Below are positions 8,712-17,309 of a stretch of DNA of 64,000 bases, piece by piece; the stretch's first letter is position 1, and every line of letters begins with the position of its first letter. This DNA comes from Endoryza foliicola. GTDB lineage: Bacteria > Bacteroidota > Bacteroidia > Chitinophagales > Chitinophagaceae. The stretch is from assembly GCA_965226965.1 (NCBI GenBank), contig OZ245715.1, positions 4,340,001 through 4,404,000 of the forward strand, written 5' to 3'. Both the position numbers and the translations under genes were made by a program. The notes under the pieces were generated by a model. The model saw nothing but the letters and a program-made list of their open reading frames with translations. It did not search any database and was not told where the DNA came from.

Positions 8712-8966
8712 CTAGATCCGCTTCACCAATCTCATTTTCGCTTCATCTGCACCTTGTGACAATTCCAGCGTGTAAACACCATAGGGAAGATCGTTCAATC
8801 CTCTCCATGTAAGTGTCTTTTCACCCTGATTGATCAAGGTTTCCATTCTGCTACATTCGCAACCTTTGTCGTCTCGCAATACTGCGCATAAACTAGATTC
8901 GGAACTGGCTTCCAACTCTAAAGTAAATGCGTCAATGAAAACGGGCGTTTTAATTTTCGCAATCAT
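8712..8966 (-). CDS. Stand-alone T9SS sorting-domain-like protein
   Basis: An 84-aa protein whose whole length reads like a type A C-terminal sorting domain of the type IX secretion system. It has a beta-strand start (FIDAFTLELEASSESSL), a DDKGCE turn, the GEKTLTWRGLNDLPYGVYTLEL core and an MRLVKRI end. There is no signal peptide and no cargo domain. I take the ATG at 8966; the frame extends to a TTG at 9017 without adding a recognisable signal. It sits alone between the two division genes, with its stop one base from the coiled-coil gene's stop. Its function is unknown. Confidence 0.6.
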   Translation of the reverse strand: MIAKIKTPVFIDAFTLELEASSESSLCAVLRDDKGCECSRMETLINQGEKTLTWRGLNDLPYGVYTLELSQGADEAKMRLVKRI

Positions 8967-9057
8967 GTGATCCTTCGGTTTTGGTGTGTGTTTTAATAAG
9001 GTAACGAACCTAACCAACGGATTAATAAGCGTCCTATTACGTGAACTGTTAATTAAT

Positions 9058-9066
9058 TGTGGATAA
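9058..9066 (-). promoter_or_regulatory. DnaA-box consensus upstream of zapA
   Basis: TTATCCACA on the minus strand, 30 bases before the zapA start. It is one of three exact matches in the window. Confidence 0.35.
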
Positions 9067-9096
9067 ATTTAACACAAGCTTTTTAAAATACCAACA

Positions 9097-9387
9097 ATGG
9101 AGGAATTAATTACAATAAATATTTTAATCGCCGATCGTACCTACCGCGTGAAAGTGGCTACTAAAGACGAAGAAGTGGTACGCAAAACGCTTAAAATGAT
9201 CAACGATAAGATCCTTGAGTTCAAAACGCAGTTTGCAGGGAAAGACATGCAAGACTACCTCGCCATGGTTATCCTTTGGTACGCTACTCAAAACCAAGCT
9301 TCACCTGATGGTGGTGTTTCTGATACCATTTTAGACACATTGGGAAAAATGGAACTTCAGCTCGATAAAGCATTGGAGAACAATTAG
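9097..9387 (+). CDS. zapA: Cell division protein ZapA
   Basis: A 96-aa FtsZ-associated protein that cross-links FtsZ filaments at midcell. It has an N-terminal beta-strand head (ITINILIADRTYRVKVATKDEEVVRKT) and a C-terminal helix suited to dimer/tetramer coiled coil (DYLAMVILWYATQN...LGKMELQLDKALEN). The length fits the family. It is the first gene of its strand after a divergent small gene, and an exact DnaA-box sequence lies just upstream. Confidence 0.85.
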   Translation: MEELITINILIADRTYRVKVATKDEEVVRKTLKMINDKILEFKTQFAGKDMQDYLAMVILWYATQNQASPDGGVSDTILDTLGKMELQLDKALENN

Positions 9388-9428
9388 TTAATTAGACAAT
9401 TAGTTGATTTGATGGTTCATCGATTTAA

Positions 9429-9469
9429 CAAAAAAAATTGGTGAACCGGGCCTACCCAATTCACCAATT
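9429..9469 (-). terminator. Terminator for the tlpA-like gene
   Basis: A 10-bp stem (AATTGGTGAA / TTCACCAATT) with an inner GGG/CCC stem. On the minus strand it is followed by a run of T. zapA converges on it. Confidence 0.7.
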
Positions 9470-9507
9470 TCGTAATGAACGAATTTGCTAATTAACCAAT
9501 CAACTCA

Positions 9508-10644
9508 TTATTTCAACAGTTCCTCCAACTTCTCTACCAAGGCCTCTCCTCTCAAATTCTTTGCAACGATTTTACCTGTTGGGTCAATCAGAAAGTTCTG
9601 TGGGATGGCTTGAATCCCATATTGAACAGCTACGGCATTTTGCCAGAATTTCAAATCGCTTACTTGTGTCCAATACAACTGATCATCATGAATAGCCTTC
9701 AACCATTTTTCCTTTGCATTGGGTTGATCTAAACTCACACCCAAAATGGTGAAACCTTTTTCATTGAATCGTTGGTAGGCTTTAACTACGTTGGGGTTTT
9801 CCTGACGGCAGGGACCGCACCAGCTCGCCCAAAAATCGATCAACACATATTTTCCTTTAAAGCTGGAAAGACTCACCGGCACGCCGGCAGTATCGTTCTG
9901 AGTGAATTCCATCGCCATTTTACCAACACCTGTTTTGCGAGCAATTTCAACACGTTCCATCAGCTCCTTACCGGAAGGCGTTGCCTTGGCGGAAGCGGGG
10001 AGTAATGCTAAAACGGGATCTACTTCATCGGAATTGATATCCCAACCCGCAAACTGACGAACTGCATACAATGCTACCGGTGATTTAGGATTGGCTTGGA
10101 TATAAGATTTGTATACTTTTTTAGATTCAATGTCCAAAGAATCGAATTGCGCTTCCAGGGCTTTCATTCCGGCCTCATCCTTCTTCTGATACAAATCGCT
10201 GTACGCCTTGCTCAAGCTTTCTTGTGCACTTGTAATTGGTTTTAACTGCGCTTGCAAAGCCATGTAAGCCTTATGGCTTTTAGAGCCTGTAACTGAAATA
10301 TTTGAAAATGAATCGGTGCTTACAACTTTGATGGGTGCGTTTTCGATGTAAACAGCCGCCATGTCTTTCTTGAAACTGATCGCCTTCATTTTGCCATCGG
10401 CCCCCGGCGTATAAGCCACCCGCAAGCGCACCAATACGGGCTCTTCAACTGAACCATTGAACTGATAGGTTCCATTTTTCACCACGGCACTGTCTTCCAC
10501 GCGTTTACCGGCCGAGCTATAATTCAAATAAACTTTAGCTGCGGTGTCTTTAGATAATTTTAATGTTCCCTTGATCTGAAACGAAGACTGCGACCATGCA
10601 GTGAATCCGAGTGCCAAAAACAAGGTTGAAAATAGAACTCTCAT
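9508..10644 (-). CDS. TlpA-family thiol-disulfide oxidoreductase
   Basis: A 378-aa periplasmic protein. The ATG at 10644 is chosen because it opens a good signal peptide (MRVLFSTLFLALGFTAWSQ); the frame can be extended to a TTG at 10692 that would bury it. An N-terminal DUF4369-like beta domain (FQIKGTLKLSKDTAAKVYLNY) is followed by a helical linker. The C-terminal thioredoxin domain (from about 250) carries the redox motif WCGPC in FWASWCGPCRQENP, plus the cis-Pro region AIPQNFLIDPTGKI. Proteins of this layout keep periplasmic cysteines reduced, for example in cytochrome c maturation. The partner here is unknown. Confidence 0.88.
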   Translation of the reverse strand: MRVLFSTLFLALGFTAWSQSSFQIKGTLKLSKDTAAKVYLNYSSAGKRVEDSAVVKNGTYQFNGSVEEPVLVRLRVAYTPGADGKMKAISFKKDMAAVYIENAPIKVVSTDSFSNISVTGSKSHKAYMALQAQLKPITSAQESLSKAYSDLYQKKDEAGMKALEAQFDSLDIESKKVYKSYIQANPKSPVALYAVRQFAGWDINSDEVDPVLALLPASAKATPSGKELMERVEIARKTGVGKMAMEFTQNDTAGVPVSLSSFKGKYVLIDFWASWCGPCRQENPNVVKAYQRFNEKGFTILGVSLDQPNAKEKWLKAIHDDQLYWTQVSDLKFWQNAVAVQYGIQAIPQNFLIDPTGKIVAKNLRGEALVEKLEELLK

Positions 10645-10828
10645 GTTGGAAATAATTTGCGGAAAGATACTATCATTTAAAAGGCAGCCCAAAAGTTTGG
10701 GCTAATTGGTGCTTAAACATATTAAATAACGCTAATATTTCTTATCGTCGTCCTAATTTTCATTAGCTTTTGGAAATCAACATACTAATACCTGTTAAAT
10801 TTTCGTATTTTCGCAAGCTTAGTACCGT

Positions 10829-10866
10829 TCTTTGATCATATTACTAACCTTAACTGTGATCAAAGA
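10829..10866 (+). promoter_or_regulatory. Inverted repeat in rny 5' leader
   Basis: TCTTTGATCA (10829-10838) and TGATCAAAGA (10857-10866) form a perfect 10-bp inverted repeat with an 18-base loop, 31 bases before the rny ATG. No T-run follows, so it is not a classic terminator. Confidence 0.45.
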
Positions 10867-10897
10867 CCTTAACCATAATATAAACTATTGATTACCA

Positions 10898-12457
10898 ATG
10901 GAAATTATCACCTACATCATAGGAGGAGTCGGTTTAGTGGTGGGAATCATTGCTGGGAAATTCATCTTTGCAAAAAACACCCAACAGAAAATTGACGAGG
11001 CAGAAAAGCAAGCACAGATCCTCCTGAAAGAAGCAGAACTGAGAGCAGAGACCTTGAAAAAGGAAAAAGAACTGGAAGCCGAGAAGAAATTTGTTCAATT
11101 AAGAGCGAACCACGATAAGGAAGTAAACGAACGTAATCGCAAGATTAACGAAGTTGAAAACAAGATTCGTCAGAAAGAACAAAGCATCAATCAAAAAGAA
11201 AGCGGTCTCGACAAACAAATCAAAGAAAACGAAGCGATCAAAGACAATTTGAACCGTCAGATCGAAGTAGTTAACTTGAAGAGAACCGAACTTGAAAAGC
11301 ACCAAGAAGAGCACATTCGCCGATTGGAAAAAATTGCCGGTTTAACAGCCGACGAGGCAAAAACCCAATTGGTAGAAAGCTTGAAACAAGAAGCCCAAAC
11401 GCAAGCATTGGCAGTTCAACAAGAAATTATTGACGACGCCAAGCAAAAAGCCAATAAAGAAGCCCGTAAAATCATCATTCAAACCATTCAGCGTACGGCT
11501 GCGGAACAAGCCATTGAGAACTCCATTACGGTGTTCAATTTGGAAAGTGACGAAATCAAAGGTCAGATCATTGGTAGAGAGGGTAGAAATATCCGCGCTA
11601 TTGAAGCGGCTACCGGTGTGGATTTGATTGTAGACGATACTCCTGAAGCCATCATCCTTTCTTCCTTCGATCCATTGAGAAGAGAGATCGCTCGTTTAAG
11701 CTTGCAGCGATTGGTGACCGATGGTCGTATCCACCCTGCACGTATTGAAGAAGTAGTGGAGAAAACCCGCCGTCAAATTGAAGAGCAAGTGATGGAAATT
11801 GGAGAACGTACGGTGATTGAATTGGGTATTCACGGTTTGCACAAAGAATTGATTCGTATGGTGGGAAGAATGCGTTTCCGTTCTTCTTATGGTCAGAACT
11901 TGTTGATGCACAGCCGCGAAACGGCAAATTTGTGTGCTACCATGGCTGCAGAACTGGGATTGAACCCGAAATTGGCAAAAAGAGCCGGTTTACTTCACGA
12001 TATAGGAAAAGTGCCTGATGAAGAATCAGAATTAAGCCATGCCTTGTTGGGAGCTAAATTGGCCGAGAAATACGGTGAAAACCCGGCTGTTGTGAATGCT
12101 ATTGGTGCTCACCACGATGAAATGGAAATGCAATACGTAATTGCTCCTATCATCCAGGCTTGTGACGCTATTAGCGGTGCACGTCCCGGTGCTCGTCGTG
12201 AAATTATGCAGCAATATTTGCAGCGTATCAAAGACCTCGAGAACTTGGCCATGGCCTATACCGGAGTTGAAAAAGCCTATGCTATTCAGGCAGGTCGAGA
12301 ACTTCGTGTGATTGTAGAAGCGGAGAAAGTGACTGATAATGACTCAGATAAGCTCAGCTTTGAGATCGCCCAGAAGATTCAGAATGAAATGACCTTCCCC
12401 GGACAGATCAAAGTAACCGTAATTCGCGAGAAACGTGCAGTAAACATCGCCCGCTAA
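10898..12457 (+). CDS. rny: Ribonuclease Y
   Basis: Membrane-anchored endoribonuclease that starts mRNA decay. 519 aa. One N-terminal transmembrane helix (YIIGGVGLVVGIIAG, residues 5-19) is followed by a long charged coiled coil (about 30-180), a KH RNA-binding domain (about 210-275, IKGQIIGREGRNIRAIEAATG) and an HD hydrolase domain (about 335-430) with the metal motif LLHDIGK. The C-terminus (FPGQIKVTVIREKRAVNIAR) is typical. It is transcribed alone, with an inverted repeat in the leader. It is followed at 87 bases by rplS, which has its own promoter box. Confidence 0.95.
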   Translation: MEIITYIIGGVGLVVGIIAGKFIFAKNTQQKIDEAEKQAQILLKEAELRAETLKKEKELEAEKKFVQLRANHDKEVNERNRKINEVENKIRQKEQSINQKESGLDKQIKENEAIKDNLNRQIEVVNLKRTELEKHQEEHIRRLEKIAGLTADEAKTQLVESLKQEAQTQALAVQQEIIDDAKQKANKEARKIIIQTIQRTAAEQAIENSITVFNLESDEIKGQIIGREGRNIRAIEAATGVDLIVDDTPEAIILSSFDPLRREIARLSLQRLVTDGRIHPARIEEVVEKTRRQIEEQVMEIGERTVIELGIHGLHKELIRMVGRMRFRSSYGQNLLMHSRETANLCATMAAELGLNPKLAKRAGLLHDIGKVPDEESELSHALLGAKLAEKYGENPAVVNAIGAHHDEMEMQYVIAPIIQACDAISGARPGARREIMQQYLQRIKDLENLAMAYTGVEKAYAIQAGRELRVIVEAEKVTDNDSDKLSFEIAQKIQNEMTFPGQIKVTVIREKRAVNIAR

Positions 12458-12515
12458 TTTTAGCAGGTAATTTGAAAAAATCTTGGAAAGAAAGGTGAAA
12501 TATCCAATTTTTCCT

Positions 12516-12523
12516 TACCTTTG
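12516..12523 (+). promoter_or_regulatory. -7 box for rplS
   Basis: TACCTTTG, an exact TAnnTTTG match, 21 bases before the rplS ATG. Confidence 0.55.
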
Positions 12524-12544
12524 CATCCCTTAAATTAAAAGATC

Positions 12545-12913
12545 ATGAACGCAGCAGTTCAGTTTGTACACGAGCAAATGACAACGAAAAAGACATTCCC
12601 CAACTTCAAAGCTGGTGATAATGTGTCTGTTAACTATAAAATCATCGAAGGTGGTAAGGAGCGTATCCAAAGCTTCCGTGGTGATGTTATCAAACGTCAA
12701 GGTACTGGCGCAACTGCCAGCTTCACTGTAAGAAAAATTTCTGACGGTGTTGGTGTTGAAAGAACTTTTCCTTTGTATTCACCTAATATTGACTCAATTG
12801 AGTTGAATAAGTCAGGTCGTGTTCGCAGAGCGAAATTGTACTTCCAGAGAGAGCGTTTCGGTAAGAGTGCTCGTATCAAAGAAAAAAGAATGGCTGTTGA
12901 GTCTGCTAAATAA
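12545..12913 (+). CDS. rplS: 50S ribosomal protein L19
   Basis: A 122-aa large-subunit protein at the 30S-50S interface. Diagnostic stretches are PNFKAGDNVSVNYKIIEGGK, RIQSFRGDVIKRQGTG, GVGVERTFPLYSPNIDSIEL and the basic RRAKLYF end. Length and motifs fit the family. A strong -7 box and a short leader precede it, and a hairpin terminator follows. Confidence 0.95.
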   Translation: MNAAVQFVHEQMTTKKTFPNFKAGDNVSVNYKIIEGGKERIQSFRGDVIKRQGTGATASFTVRKISDGVGVERTFPLYSPNIDSIELNKSGRVRRAKLYFQRERFGKSARIKEKRMAVESAK

Positions 12914-12950
12914 GCTGATTCAATACTTTAATAACATTCGTGTAACAAGT

Positions 12951-12977
12951 GAGGTGTCAAATAATGGCACCTCTTTT
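12951..12977 (+). terminator. Terminator after rplS
   Basis: A GAGGTGTCA / TGGCACCTC stem (9 bp, one G-T pair) with a 5-base loop, then TTTTG. Confidence 0.65.
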
Positions 12978-13028
12978 GTTATGAATATTCATGAAAAACC
13001 CTAATTTGCAAGTTCAAAATTTAACCTC

Positions 13029-13262
13029 ATGTTATTAGCTACAATTAAACCAATATTCCTACTCGGTATGCCTGGTGGCTCTGAATGGATTCTGATTGTG
13101 TTAGCCGTTCTCGTACTCTTTGGTGGCCGAAAAATCCCTGAGTTCATGAAAGGTATCGGTAAAGGTATCCGTGAATTCAACGATGCTAAAAACAACGTGA
13201 AGAAGGAAATCGAAGACGGTATGAACGAAAAAGACAAACAACAATCAAGTTCCGCTCACTAG
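13029..13262 (+). CDS. tatA: Sec-independent translocase TatA/E
   Basis: A 77-aa subunit of the twin-arginine translocase that forms the protein-conducting assembly in the inner membrane. It has a short N-terminal periplasmic part, one transmembrane helix (EWILIVLAVLVLF, about 19-31), the conserved FGG hinge and an amphipathic helix (RKIPEFMKGIGKGIREFNDA), then a charged tail. The start could instead be the Met at residue 14 (MPGGSEW), which gives a more usual family length. tatC is not in the window. gatA follows after 20 bases. Confidence 0.9.
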   Translation: MLLATIKPIFLLGMPGGSEWILIVLAVLVLFGGRKIPEFMKGIGKGIREFNDAKNNVKKEIEDGMNEKDKQQSSSAH

Positions 13263-13282
13263 TTTAGGTTTTTGGCTTTCTC

Positions 13283-14731
13283 GTGTTTAAGTACGATTCA
13301 ATAGAACAATATCATACTGAATTGCGTAACGGCACTACTTCTTGTGAAGAGGCCGTTACGTTTTATTTAGAGCAGATCCAAGTTCATCAGCATCTGAACG
13401 CCTTTGTTCATATTTTTGCTGAAGAAGCCTTGGAAACCGCTCGATCTCAAGATGCTGCCCGAAAAGCAGGCGCTCCTCTCCCATCTTTACACGGCGTTGT
13501 AATTGCAGTTAAAGATGTAATTGCTTATAAAGACCATCCGCTTTCTGCCGCCTCCAACATTCTCAAAGGCTTCAAAAGTATTTACAATGCAACGGCTGTA
13601 ACTAAACTGTTAGATGCCGGTGCCATAATCATTGGAACTACCAATTGTGATGAATTCGCCATGGGTTCTACCAATGAACACTCCGCCTTTGGAAAAGTAT
13701 TGAACGGCATCGACCCTACCAAAGTGCCCGGTGGCTCTTCCGGTGGCTCGGCGGTAGCAGTACAAATGGATTGCTGCATGGTGAGCTTGGGTAGCGATAC
13801 CGGTGGATCTGTTCGCCAGCCCGCCGACTTCTGTGGAATTGTGGGACTGAAACCAACTTATGGTCGGATCTCCCGCTATGGATTGATCGCCTACGCCTCC
13901 TCTTTCGATCAAATAGGCATCTTCTCAAAGAACATTCCCGACAATGCCCTCGTACTGGAAGTGATCAGTGGCCCCGATGAATTCGATAGCACAGCCCATA
14001 CCGAAGCCCCAGAAGCCTACTCGAAGGCCTTGAAGGCCCCCGGAAAACCCCTTAAAATCGCTTATTTCAAAGAAGCGATCGATAGCCCGGCCCTAGATCC
14101 TGAAATTGCCGGCCGATTAAGGGAATTATTTTCCCGTTTAGAGAAAGACGGACACCAGCTTTGCCCGGTTTCTTTCGAATACCTCGATTATATTGTTCCT
14201 ACCTATTATATTCTTACCACGGCCGAAGCCTCCTCTAACCTCTCCAGATTTGATGGGGTAAAGTATGGATTCAGGCATGTGGATAAAAAAAACGACCTCA
14301 ACGAGTTCTACTGCCAAACACGGTCAAAAGGCTTCGGTTGGGAGGTCAAAAAACGCATCATGCTGGGGTCTTTCGTACTTAGTTCAGGGTACTACGACGC
14401 CTACTTCACCCGCGCCCAGCAAGTCCGCCGTTTACTAGTGGACAAAACAAACCTGATCTTCAATCAATTCGACGCCCTCGTTCTTCCCAATGCTCCAAGT
14501 ACGGCTTTTCCCATCGGCGAAAAGTCGGATGACCCCATTGCGATGTACTTGGCTGACATTTTTACAGTTTTTTCCAACCTTACCGGGGTTCCCGGCATCT
14601 CTCTCCCGCTTTTTTGGCACAGTAATGGCTTACCATTCGGGGTGCAAGTTATGACAAACCGATTTTCGGAGTTATCTTTGCTCCAGTTATCCAACCAATG
14701 GATGGCTGCCTATAAAGACAGTAAGCAATAG
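13283..14731 (+). CDS. gatA: Glu-tRNA(Gln)/Asp-tRNA(Asn) amidotransferase subunit A
   Basis: A 482-aa amidase-signature enzyme that releases ammonia from glutamine for GatCAB-dependent transamidation of Glu-tRNA(Gln). The signature region is intact: catalytic Lys in IAVKDV (about residue 76), cis-Ser/Ser in VPGGSSGGSAVAV (about 150-162) and SLGSDTGGSVRQPA (about 170-183). The start is a GTG at 13283 (VFKYDSIEQYH), the only start that keeps the normal N-terminal helix. It lies 20 bases from tatA and is probably cotranscribed. gatB and gatC are not in the window. Confidence 0.9.
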   Translation: MFKYDSIEQYHTELRNGTTSCEEAVTFYLEQIQVHQHLNAFVHIFAEEALETARSQDAARKAGAPLPSLHGVVIAVKDVIAYKDHPLSAASNILKGFKSIYNATAVTKLLDAGAIIIGTTNCDEFAMGSTNEHSAFGKVLNGIDPTKVPGGSSGGSAVAVQMDCCMVSLGSDTGGSVRQPADFCGIVGLKPTYGRISRYGLIAYASSFDQIGIFSKNIPDNALVLEVISGPDEFDSTAHTEAPEAYSKALKAPGKPLKIAYFKEAIDSPALDPEIAGRLRELFSRLEKDGHQLCPVSFEYLDYIVPTYYILTTAEASSNLSRFDGVKYGFRHVDKKNDLNEFYCQTRSKGFGWEVKKRIMLGSFVLSSGYYDAYFTRAQQVRRLLVDKTNLIFNQFDALVLPNAPSTAFPIGEKSDDPIAMYLADIFTVFSNLTGVPGISLPLFWHSNGLPFGVQVMTNRFSELSLLQLSNQWMAAYKDSKQ

Positions 14732-14842
14732 AAAAACCATTTATTACGACCGCTGTTTTTGGTAGGCTTCTTCCGATAGTCCTATGCTAAACATCATTTT
14801 AATCCAGTCCTATTGTAGTGTCGGTATTGTGTAGTAAACAAA

Positions 14843-15964
14843 ATGATGATGAAGCAAAAAACATTGATGCTCACTATTTTGAGCGTAAGCTTAACGTTGT
14901 TGGCTTTTGGTCAGCCTGCTAAAGGTGGCTCCAAAAAGACAGCATCGAACAGCAGCGGCAAAAAAGTAATGAGGGTTACCACCCTAACGGATTCTGTGAT
15001 GGCTCCGGGCAAGGCGGCTAAAAAGGATACGCTTCAGCGATTCATACCCAATTTGTTCGAATCCAGCCTCAGCTCTGCCTCAGGAATTCGCTTGAACCCT
15101 AGAGCCGTTAGCTTTGTACAAGATTATATGGAAGAAAATGGCGAAGACCTTCTGAAAATGAAGGGTTGGGCCCGCCCCTACTTCAACATGATGGACGCGG
15201 TTCTAACGCGTTACTCTCTTCCCGCCGAGTTAAAATACCTCGCCGTTATTGAATCTCAATTAAAAAGCTCTGCTGTTTCATGGGCCGGTGCCGTAGGACC
15301 ATGGCAATTTATGCCTGAAACCGCACGCACCTTGGGCTTAAAAGTGAATAGAAAAGTGGATGAGCGCAAAGACTTTATTAAAAGTACCCATGCTGCCGCC
15401 AAGTACTTAAGAGATTTGTATTCCGAGTTTGGAGACTGGCTTTTGGTTATTGCTGCCTATAATGGTGGACCGGTAAATGTTTACAGTGCCATTAAAAAGA
15501 GCAAAAGCCGTAATTTCTGGGATCTGCAACGCTATTTGCCCAACGAAACCAGAAACCACGTAAAGAAGTTCATTGGTACGCACTATGTGTTCGAAGGTCA
15601 GGGTGGTATTACCACGCTTACCAAAGCGGAAACAACCGAGCAATTGAGCGCTGTTTCTAACTTCGTAGCAAGCAGAAATTTGAGTCAAAAAGAAATGGAC
15701 AATGTAAAAACAATGAAGATCTCCGGCAAATACCATTCGGAAATCATCGCTAGAATCATTGCCATGGATATCAACGAATTCAACCGTTACAATCCTAATT
15801 TCGACAAGGTAATTGCTGCCGGCGCTAGCAGTTATGAATTGAAGTTACCAGCCGAAAAAATGGAAGTATTTGTAACCAATAAATATCAAATATTGAACGA
15901 ATCAGTTCAGTATTTACTCAGTGGCGGTGCGGTATGTAATGATCCAGTTCAAGTTCGCCACTAA
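14843..15964 (+). CDS. Lytic transglycosylase (SLT / MltD-like)
   Basis: A 373-aa exported murein lytic transglycosylase. A signal peptide (about residues 1-24, TLMLTILSVSLTLLAFG) and a Ser/Lys-rich linker lead to an SLT lysozyme-like domain (about 115-260). The catalytic Glu is in AVIESQLKSSAVS, followed by GAVGPWQFMPETA and VIAAYNGGPVNV, the usual family motifs. The C-terminal part (about 270-360) resembles a degenerate LysM-like or linker segment (INEFNRYNPNFDKV). It cleaves peptidoglycan between MurNAc and GlcNAc. Its terminator hairpin lies inside the 3' end of the convergent pabB gene. Confidence 0.88.
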   Translation: MMMKQKTLMLTILSVSLTLLAFGQPAKGGSKKTASNSSGKKVMRVTTLTDSVMAPGKAAKKDTLQRFIPNLFESSLSSASGIRLNPRAVSFVQDYMEENGEDLLKMKGWARPYFNMMDAVLTRYSLPAELKYLAVIESQLKSSAVSWAGAVGPWQFMPETARTLGLKVNRKVDERKDFIKSTHAAAKYLRDLYSEFGDWLLVIAAYNGGPVNVYSAIKKSKSRNFWDLQRYLPNETRNHVKKFIGTHYVFEGQGGITTLTKAETTEQLSAVSNFVASRNLSQKEMDNVKTMKISGKYHSEIIARIIAMDINEFNRYNPNFDKVIAAGASSYELKLPAEKMEVFVTNKYQILNESVQYLLSGGAVCNDPVQVRH

Positions 15965-15981
15965 ACAACCACCCAAGCTAA

Positions 15982-17289
15982 TTACTTTAAAGTGCTGACC
16001 TCGGTTAGCACTTTTTTTATGGCGGCTGCTTTCAATAAACATTCTTCGTATTCCCGCTCCGGCTGCGCATAATACGTGATTCCGGATCCTGTATGAAACG
16101 ACAGATAAGCCGTGTTTTGATTGTAAAATACAGAGCGAATCATCACATTGAAATCAAAATCACCATTCGGTTTAATATATCCTATACTGCCGGAGAAAAG
16201 GCCCCGGTTCGAGCATTCGTACTTTTCAATCAGCTCCATTACTTTTTTCTTCGGAGCGCCGGTCATAGAACCCATCGGGAAACAAGCTTTCATAATTGCT
16301 CCTAATCCGATATCTGCAATGGGCTTTCCTTTTACGGTCGAAATCATCTGATGCACTTTCGGGAAACTCATCACTTTGCAGAGCTCAGGAACAGTCACTG
16401 TTCCGGCAACACATACTTTAGACAAATCGTTTCGAACCAAGTCTACCACCATAATATTTTCAGCGCGCTCCTTCGGATCCATCATTAATTGTTGCCGCTG
16501 TGCGGCATCGGCAGCCGCATCGTCGTGAATTCGTTTAGCAGTTCCTTTCATGGGTTGCGACCACAAATAGTCTTCCTTATAAGCAATGAATCGTTCCGGA
16601 CTGGCACTCATAGCGTAGCAATAATTCCACTGATAATAAACACTGAAGGGTTGTTGCAGATCTTGATTCAACGCATCAAAAACAGCCGGGGGATGAATGA
16701 AGGTGTTGGAAGAGAAAAACTCCTGGCAGTAGTTCAATTCATAACAAGCCCCTTGTAAGAGGTTTTGTTGAATGGATTTTACAGTGGCAATATAATCGCC
16801 TTTGGTCATTCTAGGCATTGGCAGGATTTCTTCTCTGGCCGCAGGCGGCAGAACTGTTGATGCTGTTTGAATTTCTTCGAAAACTGCTTGGGGGCTTTTG
16901 TTCACCGAACCAATATGAATCCGAGAATCGCTTATTTCCAATACAATTTCCGGTACAAAAAAATAGAGATCAGGGAAGCCAATTGGATCGAGCAACTTTG
17001 ATTCAAGGGTTTCAATTTCATTTTTTAGGTTGTAACCCAGATGTCCAAAAACCCAATCATTGTTTTGCGCAATGAATGCATCGAGTTCCGTGAAAGCATT
17101 ACCTGCATTGCATTGCAGGTGCACAACACTTCCTGCTGCGACCATTTTTTGGATTGATCCCAGTTTGTCCGATTGTTGGTTACTATCCATTAAACAAAAA
17201 TTGCTGAACCGGGAGCTCCAGTTCAGCAATTGTATATTGAATGTAACGATATCGGCTACGTTAAAATATTCGTAGACTCTTTTCTTCAT
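15982..17289 (-). CDS. pabB: Aminodeoxychorismate synthase component I (PabB-type)
   Basis: A 435-aa chorismate-binding enzyme that makes 4-amino-4-deoxychorismate for folate. The C-terminal chorismate-binding domain is clear: SASPERFIAYK, SQPMKGTAKR, ENIMVVDLVRNDLSKV, FPKVHQMISTVKGK and FPMGSMTGAPKKKVMELI. PMKGTAKR (rather than PIAGT) favours PabB over TrpE. The N-terminal domain is short (about 170 residues). No pabA or pabC is adjacent; an Asp-rich gene lies 20 bases upstream and is probably cotranscribed. Anthranilate synthase is a less likely alternative. Confidence 0.85.
   Translation of the reverse strand: MKKRVYEYFNVADIVTFNIQLLNWSSRFSNFCLMDSNQQSDKLGSIQKMVAAGSVVHLQCNAGNAFTELDAFIAQNNDWVFGHLGYNLKNEIETLESKLLDPIGFPDLYFFVPEIVLEISDSRIHIGSVNKSPQAVFEEIQTASTVLPPAAREEILPMPRMTKGDYIATVKSIQQNLLQGACYELNYCQEFFSSNTFIHPPAVFDALNQDLQQPFSVYYQWNYCYAMSASPERFIAYKEDYLWSQPMKGTAKRIHDDAAADAAQRQQLMMDPKERAENIMVVDLVRNDLSKVCVAGTVTVPELCKVMSFPKVHQMISTVKGKPIADIGLGAIMKACFPMGSMTGAPKKKVMELIEKYECSNRGLFSGSIGYIKPNGDFDFNVMIRSVFYNQNTAYLSFHTGSGITYYAQPEREYEECLLKAAAIKKVLTEVSTLK
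15989..16018 (+). terminator. Terminator of lytic transglycosylase inside pabB end
   Basis: AAAGTGCTGACC / GGTTAGCACTTT (12 bp, one G-T pair, 2-base turn) with a T-run. It overlaps the last codons of pabB. Confidence 0.6.
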
Positions 17290-17309
17290 TCAAGGATAAC
17301 TTTCAACGA

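Noticed and set aside
10693..10897. 6S RNA between zapA and rny
   Set aside because: I could not fold a long rod-like RNA with a central bubble here; the only structure seen is the short rny inverted repeat.
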